Origin: Monocercomonoides exilis
Lineage: Eukaryota; Preaxostyla; Oxymonadida; Polymastigidae
Assembly (NCBI GenBank): GCA_001643675.2
Contig: LSRY02000015.1
Location: forward strand, 377,001-441,000
Direction: 5' to 3'
Length of the DNA: 64,000 nt
Numbering within the stretch: position 1 is the stretch's first letter; each line of letters starts with the position of its first letter. Under the pieces are notes generated by a model. It had not been told where the DNA came from, made no database searches, and worked only from the letters and a program-made list of their open reading frames with translations. Position numbers and translations under genes: made by a program. Below, piece after piece: positions 11,340-24,464 of the stretch.

Positions 11340-14300
11340 TTCAAGTTTGATTTTGAAGAAGTTGTCGAACACAGGCTCTAAGCTTTATCAAATGATGAAT
11401 CTGTATCAGTTGAGAATGTTGAAGAAATTGATAGCGAAAGTGTTTTTTTTCATGTTTCCTCCTGTTCTTTTTCCTCATCTTTCTCCAATGCCCATTCTGG
11501 AATCTTATCTGAATCTTTCCCAAATATGTATTCTGCTGATCAACTCTCAGATTGAAGATGCTCTGATGATTTTGAATGCTCAATATTCGTTTCAAATTCC
11601 CTCTTCTTTATTATCTCTTCATTCTTTTTCTCAGCCTCTCTCTGCTCTCCTCCATTGCTCTTCAGGAGACATTTCCATCGTCACCATCTCAATCAGTTTT
11701 AGATCTTTTCTGATGTTGTCATTCACAATCTCTCTCAGATCTTCTGCTTCATTCTTAGCCTTCTTCAATCTAACAATGAATACCACTGCTATGATGAGAA
11801 AAATCGAAAGAACAATAGCCATAATAATCACCATCAACAAATAATATGATTTTCCTTCTTTTCCATCTTTCCGTCACTTATCATCTCCTTCTGACTTTGA
11901 TTCTGTTTTGTTCTTCAGTGTCTGTGGTGAAGTTGCAGCCAATTGTTTTTCAAACAGAATCGTCATAAACACCTCTGTTTCATCTCTAACCTTTGAAATA
12001 TTTTCTGATGGGGTTGTTCCAATCACCTCAGCTTCTGAAAGATAGCAATATTTCTCAAACTGATATGTCTCAACCAACTCCAAATTCCCAGTTTTTTATT
12101 CAAATCTGAATGACAAGTCACATGGCATAAAAAGTGATCCCTTGAATTTCACAACAACATTGCTTCCATTTTCATTCTCCGAATCATCTTCCAATTTGCG
12201 AATGAAGAAAGGCGATTCTCTTTCTCCAGCTGTCCCTCCAAGCGTGCATCCATCATTAAGAATCCAAAGAGAAGAATTATCTTTCACTCCATTTCCACCT
12301 TTCAAGCCGGAAATGGTTAATGAGGCAGACTCCGAACAAATGATGTTTCTTCTCACTGATGGATATTTTTCAATGAATGGATTATTGTTGAAGAATTCTC
12401 CTTTCCCGCTTTTCACATTACCAGAAGATATGTATAATCCACCTAACGAAGAATTTGAAATTGTTATGTATTTCATCACTAACGAAGTATTTGATGAATG
12501 AACAAGCAATCCATTCCATTGATAGATATCTGTCATTGCATTCAAATTCTCAGTTTCATTTTCTTTCATTAACACTCCTTCAAGCTCACACATGTGCATA
12601 GAAACTTCCTTTGTATTGCTTATCTCCACGATATTTTCTTTATCAGAGCGAGAAACTCCTTTAAACAATAACAACTAGAAAGAACTGCATGAGTAAATGA
12701 TGAAGAAACATAGAGAACAGAAGCTCTTTCTGATTTTATCGAATAGTTGTTGAATGAAGCAGTTCCAAATGAAATTGAACTCAAGTACGAATTTCCAATT
12801 TCAATAATGCAGCCTTCTTATGACAAAACTTCATCTGTAGATACTCCGTTTCATGCAACACTTCCACATTCGCGAAGCACAACAACTTTTCTTTTAGATT
12901 AATTCTTTTTCGGCTTTCCATTCGTCAACAAAACCTGATCCCTCCAACGCAGAAAAGAAGGCTTCTTGTATGAAAACATCTTCATTGTGAAGTTATCAAC
13001 ATGCGAAATTCTTAGTTTGATGTTCAACAAAGTTGATTTCGGAAAAGAAGGTCGAGCGCAGTTAGATCGAACAACTTATGAAAAAATTACCAACCAAAAG
13101 AGAAAGTCGAATACTTGCATCGCGAATGGCTGATCAGCTGAAATACAAAAAAGATTGACAGAAATAAAAATACTCATTCTTTATCCAAACTCTCTCTTTC
13201 TGACGTTGTGATGATTCTTTCTCAGTCGTTGGTGGTAGTTGAGTTCAAGAATTCAAAAGCTGATGAAGGATATTGAAGAGAGTGGATGCTTATATCTTGA
13301 ACGCTTCACACACCAAGAAAAACAGTTTGCTCCATGTCAGCAGCTGAGAGAAACACGATGGAACGATATGTTTCACTCCCACATTTAGCGACTAGCAAGG
13401 TGCGTTGAACTCTGCACATTATTTGATGTCTGCTTGTTTGTTTGCATTCATGGACACAAATGTTATCTCTCTCCGATATTTCATAATTCTCATCAGAAGA
13501 TTTCTCCTGCTTCAAACGAGTCTGCTGTGCGTCCCCACATTGCCAGCTCTTTCACAAATGGTGCTTTGAAAAAAAAGGTCTTGTTTATCTTTAATTTGTG
13601 TATCGATTGAGCGGAATCTCATATTCACATCTCTCCCTCTCAATGCAGAGTTGTCTCTGAATGTGATATTTGACAGAACAAAATTCAGAGGCTTCTCATC
13701 CATTGAGGTGCATTCAAGAAATAGTCTGCCTCCTCTTCCTGTGGTTGAGCAGAAACACTGAGAAATTGTGCAAAATGAGCAGTCGAAGCTTCCTCTCTCA
13801 TTCAACGCACAAAACATTTCTCCTCCCTTTCCACACCTCATTCCCCCACATTTCTTCATCGTTGTGTTTCGTACAACAATCTTGGTTAGCTTGTTGTTGT
13901 AATTCCTTATGATGGGAATGCCATCTGTTGTGTACTGGGTGACTTCTTCGAATATGCTCAACTCAATAACAATGTTTTGTTCTGCTTCATTGCTCCCTCT
14001 CTTCTCTCCAGCTGATCCCTTTGATATCCTCAATCCGCTTGCTCCTTCCAACATAATATTCTTCATCGTCAAGTTCTTAATGTTCAAAAAAGTTGAAGAT
14101 AACACAGAAATAACATCTTTTGAAAAGCAAAGTGATTGCATTGACACAAATTACAACTCAACTGTTCCTTCATCTACCATTATCATCCCATAATGAGTCA
14201 GTTCTTCTCTCTCATCTCCTTTTTTGTAAATGAGCAGTCTTTCAGAGTCAATAATCCTTCTCTTGAGCCAACATGCTTCAAATAACTGACTCCATCTGTG

Positions 14301-14480
14301 AATGAAGAAAGAATGACAAAATTTATCAATTCAAAAAAGGTGATGTTCCATATCTTCATTACCGCTCCTTCTTCTCCTTAAAGCAATTATGCGCATTCAA
14401 AAGTTCCCACGATGTTGTTATCATTCGATTTTGTTTCAGAAACGCTAAGATCCAAAAATATCGGAGTACTCTTTTTCCAA
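11340..14480 (-). pseudogene. Receptor-family pseudogene (beta-helix ectodomain, membrane helix, cytoplasmic tail)
   Basis: Reads in order as the C-terminal part of the large receptors at 28-37 kb and 43-52 kb. From 14147 to 13512 it shows the CGG..CG ectodomain motifs and FVLSNITFRDNSALRGRDV. From 12674 to 12096 come GEFFNNNPFIEKYPSVRRN and KGGNGVKDNSSLWILN. A membrane helix (LLMVIIMAIVLSIFLIIAVV) follows at about 11,840-11,780, then the conserved juxtamembrane segment EIVNDNIRKDLKLIEMVTME and RRAER at 11631. Decay is clear: in-frame TAA near 12,094, TGA just before the membrane helix and another in the tail, and a one-base shift after RRAER. The kinase-like end is missing. Identity to the intact genes is high near the membrane and low in the ectodomain. 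It lies wholly inside the giant transposon. Confidence 0.85.
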
Positions 14481-14682
14481 TGATTCCAATGTTTCTTTCG
14501 TATCAAATTAGTTATTTGTGATAGTTCTCATTGAAAATTTATTGATAAACACAGATAATGATAAATAAAAACAATGTCGACATTGAAAAAATACATAAAT
14601 GATAACAAAAATATTGAGTTACAAACTTCAAACGAGGAATTTTGTTTGTTTTTTAATGAGTTTAGAGAAAGTCCACCCTGGG

Positions 14683-14759
14683 AGGCTGATTCTGGACCCA
14701 AAGCCTTCAAGGGATTGTGCTGGACCGGTCACAGCACAATCCCAGGACGGAATCAGCCT
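14683..14759. repeat. GC-rich nested palindrome
   Basis: Outer arms AGGCTGATTC (14683-14692) and GAATCAGCCT (14750-14759), inner arms GGGATTGTGCTG (14711-14722) and CAGCACAATCCC (14732-14743), loop around ACCGGT. The pairing is perfect in both steps, in a GC-rich island inside AT-rich DNA, 144 bp downstream of the USP-DDE stop codon. Possible roles are an RNA hairpin in the 3' UTR, a protein-binding or recombination site, or the core of a small foldback element. Confidence 0.75.
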
Positions 14760-14902
14760 AGCCCCATTTTTGCATAAAAGCAAAAATAAGGGTACCCAGA
14801 TAAAAATGCTTTACGCATTTATATCTGAGCTTGAGCAGCAGACATTTCAAAAAACTCATCAACAAAACAAACAAAATTTCATAAAAACACAACAAAAAAT
14901 AC

Positions 14903-17900
14903 TCAAATATCATTAGTTGGATTAAAGAACAATAATTTATCAAGCTTTTCCCTCTCTTTGTACATTCTTTTAGTGTTTATTCCAGGTGACAAAGTGGGAG
15001 ATTTATGATAATACTCCTTTGATGTTTTTTTGGGGCGCTCATCTCTTTCTCTTTTTTCTCGAAATGCTGTTGCAAATGTCCCTTTTGAATTAAAAGGAGA
15101 TGAAACCGATCGAAATACTTTATTTCCGCGCTTTTCATAAAATAAATATGTCTTCAAAGAACTGACTACCATTTTTTTCCATAGAATTTTGTTGGATGGA
15201 CTGTGCCTGTTATTTATCAAAAGACATAATAAAGATGTTTCAAATAAAAATGCAAGTGAATAAAAAATGAAAACAAATAAAAAGCAAACTTCAGAAAGTG
15301 ACGGTGAGTTTTGGCACAATTGGAAATATTATTGTCATCAAATGAACCCGTGTGACAAGAATAAATTTCAAAGAATTTTATAAGTTCATCGATATTGCTA
15401 ATTACAGTATTGTTATCCAATTTGTTATTAATGCATTGCGAAAGATGCCCGAACTCTCCGTCGCACTCGCACTTTCCGTGCTTTTCGCAAAAGAATGACA
15501 AAGATATTGTTTTATCCTTTGCAAACGAAGAATTGTTTGAAAGAAGAAAGTGCATCAGTTGAGAGTTTCGGAAATGTGATCCTGTATCACACATGAATCG
15601 AAAAACTTTTCTTTTTTCAAAAATCGGATTTGATAAGACTTGTTGCAGACATTCAATTGTGAATTTGTAATCATGCGACAAAGTATTTGAAAAAAAATTG
15701 AAAATATGTTTTTCCTTGCTCTTGTTGTTATCAGCAATGTAAACAATCACACAAAAATGAGAAACTTCGACTTTGTTGTAGAAATCTCTGCTTGTTTGGT
15801 TCCTTCTCATTGGCAAGGACCAGTTTTCTTTGTAGTCAAATAGTAATAACGCCTCATCCGACTTTAAGTTATTTTTCAAATGTCTAAAGTATTGTTGTTG
15901 ATTATTAGCCAATATACGGTGTTTTTCAACCAGTCGTATCGTTGCTTTCTCTTCATTGTTTAGTTGTTCAGATCGCTGGAATAAAAGTTTCTCCTTATTC
16001 TTTAGTGAAGAGTACACCTCACACAAATCACAGACGTCCGTTCTCCTCGTTGCCCTTTTTATGCGTCGGGTCCTTTTGTAGAATTGACTTTTTGACATTT
16101 TTATCTTTGTTTCTTTAACGAACTTTTCATATAATTCTGATTTTGTCGTATTGATAATCCTGATAGGTTGCTTTGAACATTGAAGACTTTCTTGTTCATG
16201 TGAAGGAATAAGAGTTTTTCCAATTTCTCTGACGTCTGTGCTGTTCACTAGATTTCTTGTCGAAAATGATAGTTTTGAAGAATCGATTGATTCATTTGGA
16301 ACATGTTTTGAAATGTTGTTTGGCGAATGATTGTTTGAATGAATTGTTTCAAAATTATTGGACGAAGCATTTTTTGGAGCATTTGTGTCTTTCCGATTTG
16401 TTGGAGAATGATGAACATGCTTCTTATGAAATGAAATGACAGCAGAATTGTCATTTCTTTTATCCGAAACGTTGTTTGATTTTGATTGTGTTGATGAATA
16501 TGAGGACTCTGGTGAAACATGAAAATGGTGAAATGGTTGGGTTGTCAAAGGTGATTTGTCTAATGATGCATTTGTCGATGAAGTGAAGTTTTTTGATATT
16601 GAATGATGTGGATGAAGTAGTTGAACTCTATTTTGTCTTTCTTCTTCATTGCTAACTTGATAAGAAACATCATCATGAAATGAGAGAGAGTTGTGACAGC
16701 TGATTGACTGATAATAATCATTCGAAATATGATAGTCAAGCAAATTAGGCGATAAAATATCTGTAACAATTTCGTCAACATTGCTGTCAATTTTTTTATA
16801 CACAGAAAGGATTGGATGCGATCCCTTGTTAATATGCGTTTCAATTACGGTTGTTATGCTATCACGAATAGGAGAAATTTCATCGTCATTACACATACAC
16901 CACCCACTTAAATTTAGCTTTGGAAAATTCGAACACTTCTTACTTTGCACAATTGAGTAAAAATGACCATGTTGATTGTCTCCTTGATAAAATAGAAGTC
17001 CAATCAGTGTGTAGTTAATTGAGCCTCTCTTCAAATCTCTATCAACATAAATGGAATAACTGTCTTTTTTGAAAGACAACGTCTCGTTTATTTGGAAATT
17101 GATATCTCTTTTCTTTCCTGCAGGTTCCAAAGAAACCGAAAGAATTTGAGGAAATTGTTCCATTTTCAAATGACTTAGTTGAAAAGTTTCTGACTGACAA
17201 TGCTCACAGAAAGCGTATCTGTTATTCTTGTTGCTGGTTTCCATTTTGAATGAAGTATTAAATGCTTCGGTGCAACTGGATCCAACCAGTCGTATAATTG
17301 GTGTCGACTCGAATGGACCATTCACTGAGCAATGACATTTTGAACAATGTCTTGGAAATGACAAACTTGTGTTCACGTGATACGCAAAGTTAGGAATGAT
17401 TATTGATAAATCATTGAACAAATCCAAGAAAGTTTCATAGAATTCTTGCTGCAATCCTTGTCTCAGTTTATGCCTTTTTTCGAATTGTCTTAGAAAAAAT
17501 GGTGACCATCTTTGTTTCAATTGTGAATTCTTTGTTTTGACAATAATTTCCTCTGAAACGAGATGTAAAAGATTTGAAAAATAAGAAGTGAACGTTCCAT
17601 TTCGAATTTGTAAATCTGGACATTGAACAATAATTGATCGAAATATTTGAATTTGTGAAGCCAGATAACAACTGTTTCCTAAATTTGTTAAGCTGAAAAA
17701 AATTGCTCCTTCATCTTCGTTTTGATTATCGTGAGCGACAAGCTCCTGATCAATAATCATATTCTGATCCGAATGTTTGTCAAGCACATCTATCATTATG
17801 TCAGAGGAACAGTTATTAATTATATCTTCTTCTACGTCCATTGATATGCTAGGATCAAGATATTCCGTTATTTCTTGATATTCCTCATTCTCGTAATAAT

Positions 17901-18865
17901 TCTCTATCGGTGAACTTTGACAATGACTTTGAGAAACATGATAATATTCTCCCAGAAGATTTGTTTGTGTCCTTGTAATGTCGTGCATATCTGATAAGCT
18001 GTTGTTATCCATTGGTTGTGTTTCGATGTATGTTCCAGAGATAATATTATTCTCTTCAAAATCGCTATTTTCTAGAAAATAATCTCCCAATGGATCAATG
18101 TCTATTTCCATGTTGTCTTCCCCATTCAATATTGCGAAATCATTAACATTTGCAAAATTTTCCTCTTTGAAGAAAAAAAATATTATAAAAAATTTTCATA
18201 TTCTTTTCATCAAAATTTCATAATATTGCAAACTATTTTTGGAACTAATGATTCTTCGTGATCCTTCAGATGATTCAGTCGAATTGGCAGAAATAAATTC
18301 TGAAAATCTCTTTTCTTCGTCGTTGCTGAGTTCTTATTTTAAATATTCAAAAGAGTAAATATTTTCATTAAAGATACAAAAAACAAACTTCTTTTTGATG
18401 GAGGCATTTTAGGCTTTTGCGCACGAGATATTTCTAAAGATGAAGAAGAGCTGCTTTGCTTCGAATAATTGTAATTTCCTTGTGTACAGTGGAATCCAAA
18501 GTCCAACAGCTGATGAAATGAATATTCATGACACACAGTCTTGAGTATTGTGACTTTCGTATGAGCGTTATCTTCTGTATTGTATGCCGATGCAAGACGC
18601 ATTATAACGTATTTATCCTTTTCTTTATGTCACAGTGAATGTTTATTTTTAAACAATGAAAACATTTATTTCAACGAAAAATCATACCGTTGAATATGTT
18701 TTGCAACTCAGAAAACAATTTCTTTCCTTTGTTTGTGTGAATAAACATGAAAGTCAAGCAGTTAACTATATCTTCCCCTGATATGCCATTCAAATATTCC
18801 CAAGCAGCATTGCACTTCTCGCTTTTTCTTGATGGAGAAAGCAATGAAAATTTCTTTTTTTCCAT
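14903..18865 (-). CDS. USP-DDE fusion protein: ubiquitin-specific protease joined to a transposase
   Basis: Proposed exons (minus strand): 18865-18688, 18622-18389, 18332-18234, 18164-15290, 15206-14903. Introns are 65, 56, 69 and 83 bp; three start GTTTGY, one GTATGA, all end AG. The exons sum to 3,690 nt, a whole number of codons, ending in TGA (1,229 aa). The N-terminal part (about 1-180) is Lys-rich with SELQNIF and PPSKR segments. The USP domain (about 325-600) has the Cys box TNLGNSCYLASQ (Cys about 336), zinc-type pairs CSKC and CEHC, the His box HGHFYSIV (His about 571) and WCMCNDDEIS, so the catalytic residues appear present. A Ser/His/Asn-rich linker follows (about 600-840), then a C..C motif (CDLC). 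The DDE-like domain has LLFDYKENW (Asp about 947), MCDTGSHFRN (Asp about 1030) and HGKCECDGEFG (Asp about 1072). Likely the mobility protein of the giant element; what the USP targets is unknown. The fusion lies within one uninterrupted exon. Confidence 0.8.
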
Positions 18866-21800
18866 TCGGAGTTCAGAAAAAAATGTCTCAGCAAATGAGA
18901 GGTCCAATTAAAGGGAATGGTAATATTATTTATATTTCATTCTATGAATTTCATTTCAGATTGCAAAGAAGTGTTGCAGTTATTCAATCTCATTTTATGT
19001 GTGACTTGATTTTCACAACAATATTTTCGTTAACTTTTTGTGTATTTTTGAGTCAATGAATGATTTTTATCAATTCACTGCTCAATTCATCTTATTTCAT
19101 AATAACTAAAAGAAAACAATTGCCGATTTATTAATCACATGTTTTCCAAAGCAAATGACATTTACGAAAACCGTGTTAATCGCATAAGCAAACAATCCGA
19201 AGAAAGAGAATGATAACGTTCATTCGATGTTATGAAAAAAGAAAAAGTTTTGGTTGACGATGAGAGTGACAAAAAAATAAATAAAAGGAAGTGCTTCATT
19301 CAGACTGCTAAGCTTTCACGAAGTGTGCACTGAAGAGAATTTAAGAATTCCATAAGGTTACTGAGATAGCTATTTCCTCTTTTTCATAAACGATACACTT
19401 TTGTTTTCGTCTCATCCTTCCTCTTTATCTTCGTCATTGAAAAGAACATTTAGACATTCAACTCCTATTTCAGATAATTATGCACCAGTTCTCAAATATT
19501 ATCAGGGAATGCAAACAAACAGAAAGAAAATAATGTTGAAGCATTCATTCAAGTCAGTTCTTTTAATGAGACTCCTTTAACTTTTTTCACATCGTTTTCT
19601 CCAATAACATAATATCCTTCATCTTTCACGGAAATTCATGTTTATAAACCATAAAAAATAATTGCATCATCTTCCTCTTTTTTTTCTTCATTTCTTTCTC
19701 CTTTGCTCCTTTCCTCTTTTTCTTTCTCCATCTGTAACTTCTCCATTGAAACCGCTTTCTTTCTGCAGCAGATGCCCGGCTTGCACTCCTTCATCTTGAT
19801 ATAAATAAATTTGCATTCTTTCAAATTTTGAAGTTCTTTTGTCAAACGTTATTGAATAACCAAGAGTTAACATTTTCCATCCTCGAATTTCTGTTGTCAC
19901 AAGTTGGTTTGAGATCATCAACCACATTAATCAACCGTGCAATAAACTATAAGCAGTGCTCTTTCTTGAACAACGTCTTTTGATGAACAGAATTCAATAA
20001 CGAAAAAAATGAAAAACGCAAAATAAGAGAGACATGAAAGAAATTTCTTTTCCTCAGATAATAAACCCATCTCCTTCATTTCTTCTTTTCTTTTCAATAT
20101 CTCTTTTCCCTTCCATTTTCACCATTTCTTTCAACCTTCCCCTTAACAGCGAGCTCCTCTATCTCATCCCTTCTCTCCACACTCGTTCCTTCACTTCCTT
20201 CTACCACTTCCTGTCTGTTGCCATTCAGTATGTGAATGCCCTCCAATCTCGCTGGATGTCCTCTGCACAACGCTCGCTGCTGAACATCCAGCGCTGCCAG
20301 CTTTCCGATGGGAACATCACAATTGAGCAGATGGGAATCGAAGAGACGTTGATTCCATCCAATGCCCGCTCAACACACTTATTGACTTTCATTTTCTGAG
20401 ATTCTGTCAGGAGTTTATTCAACTGAGACAATCTTCGTTTGTTTGGATGACAAACTCACAATCGTTCTTGGGGATGGAAAGTGCAAACAGCAAGAGAGAA
20501 AGGAAGGCGCTGAAAAGGTTCATCAAGTGTATTGAAAAAGCAGATTGAGATTTCAGAGAGAGTGTCAGGCATTTGCAATATAAAGAATAATGGAGGAGAT
20601 GACATCCAGCCGATATTAACATATTCTGCGTTTGGCTCAGATTGACAAGGCGTTTAAGAAGGGGTTGAAGGAGAAGAGTGTGTTTTGCCAAAGAAAAAAA
20701 AATGAAGATGAAAGAAAATGAAGAAGAAAAGATGAAAATTTGATTGGGAAAACAATTGAAGAAAATTATGAAAGAAGGAGAAAAAGAAGAGGAAGAGCCT
20801 TTTCAGCAACATCAGAAGCAGGAAGATACATATTCAGATTGAGCAAGAAGAGCAATGCGCTGATGGGGCCCCTTGGCTGTCGTTGTCGATGATCGAGAGT
20901 TGTTTGATTGTTCATTCAGCAATGCGAAGCAGAAAAGCAATGAGCAGCAATTGAAAAAACTTCCATTGTTGTCAATTGCCGAAGATGCAATCTGAAACCG
21001 AATGAGAAAATGTTTTCACAACATGTGTCTCGAGTGTCTGTGAGAAGAAGCCAGACTCGTTAAAAACTGGTTAAGTTAATGAATTTGATGTGAACACTTT
21101 TCCAATTGTTTCATCTTTGTTGGATTCGAAAACTTTTGCAAATATTTCTTCTTTTTCAAAAATAAAGAATTGGATTGTTCTGCGCTTGCTTCCATCTTTT
21201 TTGCTGAATAAATTATAAAAAGAAAAAAGCCTGAATAACTTGCCATCAGAGGCAGATTAGAAGATTGATTCAAACAAAGTTGCTCATTCAGATAATTGCT
21301 GAAAAGAAAATTATATCAGAACATAATTCATTTCAGCAGAAATCTCCATAAGCCAACTCTGAAGCAGATGATGAATCAGACAACACGACGCAGATCTTTT
21401 CACCTTCAACACTTGTTCTTTCAAGTCCAAATTCTGAAGCACAATTGCAGCTTCATGTTGATCAACACTTTTAACCAGTTAATAATGCGGAATTGTGATA
21501 TTTGCAGTTGGAATTGTTTCATTTTTTTAAATCTCAGTATGCTCTAATATTTCAAGAATCGAACTTCAATGAAGGGAAGTCTGACTGATTTGATATTCGG
21601 AAGAATATTTTTGAGAGTCTCAATGAAACAAACAACAAAGATATATAAATCTCTCTACAAAAGAGCCTGTTTTCCTCGATCTTTCATTCCTTTGGAATTT
21701 TTACCATTTTTTAACTGAAAAGAAAAAAAAAATAAAGCTATAAAGCAAAACTGTTCTTTCTCAATTCTTTTATCTCGTCATCTTCGAAATCACTTCATTC

Positions 21801-22497
21801 GTTTTCGCTTTTTCGAAAAGATAATGGAATATTGAAAATTTCTTCTCATTTGACTTTTATCAAATTTATCAAAAAATCAAAATTTTCATTTTAAAAATTG
21901 ATCCAAAGCTAATAGACATTCTATCACAAAAGAAACACCAAAGAAAAATTGTCTTCAAAAGGAATTCTTTGTTTGATCAAGAAAAGCTGATCAGAAGGCA
22001 TTCAACAGAAAACGGAGATCAAATCGGATTATTCATTTATAAATTGAAAGAGGCTTAGAAAAAAAAAGAACGTTGAAGCAATTTTTGTTAAAAACGGATG
22101 GGTTCGAAAATAGTCTTCTGCATGCTTCACTGCTTCGAAACCACTGCGAATTTAAAAGATGAAACGATAAGGGAAAGCGCTTTTGAAGAAAAAGCTTATT
22201 TGAAGAGAAATTATATAATTTTTTGGAGCAGATCGGATTCATGCATGTTGAAATCGGAAAGTTGAAGAATAAAATGTTTTTGAAGAACTTTCTGTTATGA
22301 TTGAAGAAATGAAAAAGGATGATTCCTTAAAGCAACAAGCGGAATTTGCCTTTGATGAAAAGGAGAAAATAGAAGAAATGAAGAAGAAATAATAAAACCT
22401 GTTCAGATTTTTGGCTCTATGAAAGACAAGTGATGATATACACTCCTGTTGAAAAGAAGATGAAGTCTCATGTATTTTTCTATGACATGGAAAATGG
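18866..22497. other. Relic coding sequence inside the giant element, no intact gene
   Basis: Coding-like patches occur on both strands: plus strand 20034-20400 (RWMSSAQRSLLNIQRCQLSD segment), 20470-21060 (Lys/Glu-rich, several stops) and 22270-22390 (MIEEMKKDDSLKQQAEFAFD followed by TAA TAA); minus strand 19642-19927 (Lys/Glu-rich). None gives a continuous frame or a domain I recognise. They look like decayed coiled-coil or kinase-linker sequence. Confidence 0.4.
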
Positions 22498-24464
22498 TCA
22501 AAAATGAGAAAATGAAAGAATTAATATAAGAATCAGATAAAAACCATCATTTCCTGTGATTTTTGTATCAACCGCGCTGAAAGTGAGTGTTTGAAGAGGA
22601 ACAAATATTGAGGTGAGGAGGGTGAGAGAGGCATCTTGGAGGAGGGAAATGAAGCCAGTGAGGGCATACTCGATGGTTGCACATGGGGTCTGTTGGGGTC
22701 TGCCACAGGCATCAGCATCAGTTCCATTGTTGGAAACGACTTTGTTCTGGGCGACGAGAGGGAGCCAGCTGTTGAAAGTCTCATTATCAGCTGTTCTTTG
22801 ATTCCAGACTCTTTGTATTGGAGTTGTTGATCCACAATTCTAGAATGAGGATAAGGAGATGCTGCTGCCATTGAAGAACACATCATTGCAGCTGCCATTT
22901 GTTGCAGTGTTTCCATCGAAGAAACAGAATGTGATGAATTTATTTCCACTCATCCAAGTGAAGGTGTTTGTGCAACATAGAGCAGCACCTCCATAAGATT
23001 TTGAAGCAGTCAGATTGTTACTGATGAACTGACTCTCAACGATTGAAAACTGGCTTGGTTTATTTTGTGGAGGATAACGAAATGTTAAAGAACCAGTTGA
23101 ATCGCCACCAGTATTTGCGATGCATTTGCATTTGGTGAACAAGAATTGACCGTTTGAAGAAAAATCACCAATATAGAAATACCAACCAGTTCCACACCAA
23201 TATGTTATTGAACAATTTTCGACTTTGTTATCAGAAAATGAATAAACGGAAGATGATTCTCTTCCATCAATGCAAATTGCTCCTCCATTTTGTGCTGAAC
23301 AGTTTGTGAAATTGGATTTAGCAATATTCACATTTGATAAATATATGCAGTATAACGCTCCACCATTTGTTCCATTTGTGGAACAATTGAAAAATGAGCA
23401 CGAAGTGATTGAGACATTTGCATTCACGCAATTAACATAAAGTGCGCCTCCATGATTTGACACACCAGTTGTGTTTTCCCATTCACACCATTCAAATTTA
23501 TGGCTGTTAACATCAAAGGAATCCAGTCTTCCAAGTTTCACTTTTTGAGATTCAGTTCCAATACACTCAACAGCAGCATTTGATGAAGAACGTGTTTGGC
23601 GGAGGAAAGAGGCATTGAAGGCAGAGAGAGAAGTTGATGGGCTGTTGAGGTTGGGGAGAATGGCACCATCGATGGGGTTGTGGGTGTGCTTGAAGACGGT
23701 TGAGTAGATGGAGAGGGATGAGTGAAGAGAGAAGGAGGGGATTGTATTGGTGTTGGTGTTGGTGGAAGTGGAAGAAAAGGAAGAAGAGGTTGAGATGAAA
23801 GGATTGAGCGAGTGTGAAGGAAGGGATGGAAGAGATGAATGGGATTGGGGAGAGGAGATGTTGGCGAAGATGGTGTTTGAGAGATGGAGATTGAGGTGGA
23901 TTTGGAGGTGGGGATGGGATTGGTGATGGACATGGAGAGGGGAAGGGGAAATGGAAATCGAAGGGGAAATAGAAGAGGATGAAGATGAGGATGAGGATGA
24001 GAAAAATGAAGGAGAAGGGGAAAGGGATGGAGATGAAAAAAGGGATGGGGAAGAAAGGGAAGAAGGAGAAAAAAGGAAGGGCTGGATGAGGGAGATGAAG
24101 GAGGAGAAAGAGGAGTGAGAGATGGAGAAGGAGGCAGGGATTGGGGAGTGGGCATGTGGGAGGAGATTGTTTGGGGTGGAGAAGAGGGGGAAGGAGAAGA
24201 TGGCATGTTGGTGGGTGGCGAGGGAGAAGTTTGTGAGGGCGATGGAGGCATGGGCAGAGAGGAAGAGGGGGCATTGGTGGTGGTGGTGGTTGTTGGTGAG
24301 GGAAGGAGGGTGGATGGTGCAAGTGGAGGAGCAGATGGAGGCAGCGGAGTGGTGTTGGGCAGTGAGGAGTGGACAACCGCTGAGAGGGATGATGTTGAGA
24401 TGAGTCACGCACAAGGAGGTGTTGATGAGGGAGAGGCTTGTCTGAGCACCACAGATGGGACTGC
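22498..24464 (-). pseudogene. Beta-helix (POMP-like) surface-protein gene fragment
   Basis: The frame begins after a possible splice acceptor (TTTTTCAG|GCAGTCCC at 24464). The first third is Ser/Pro/His/Leu-rich low-complexity sequence of beta-helix character. Then come classic repeats: WCEWENTTG, GGALYVN, CSFFNCS, GGALYC, FTNCSAQNGGAICI, SQFISNN. A TAG at 22840-22842 (after SLSSF) interrupts the frame, yet the same frame continues with NCGSTTPIQRVW and the module motif DACGRPQQTPCATIEYAL that the big receptors also carry, ending at TGA 22498. No signal peptide, membrane helix or kinase lobe is present, so it is a truncated copy; if TAG is sense, the frame is continuous. It lies inside the giant element. 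Confidence 0.75.

Noticed and set aside
22533-22949. 138-codon minus-strand frame as a separate gene
   Set aside because: It overlaps the beta-helix gene in another frame; the homologous CG...PC motif lies in the beta-helix frame, so this is a shadow.
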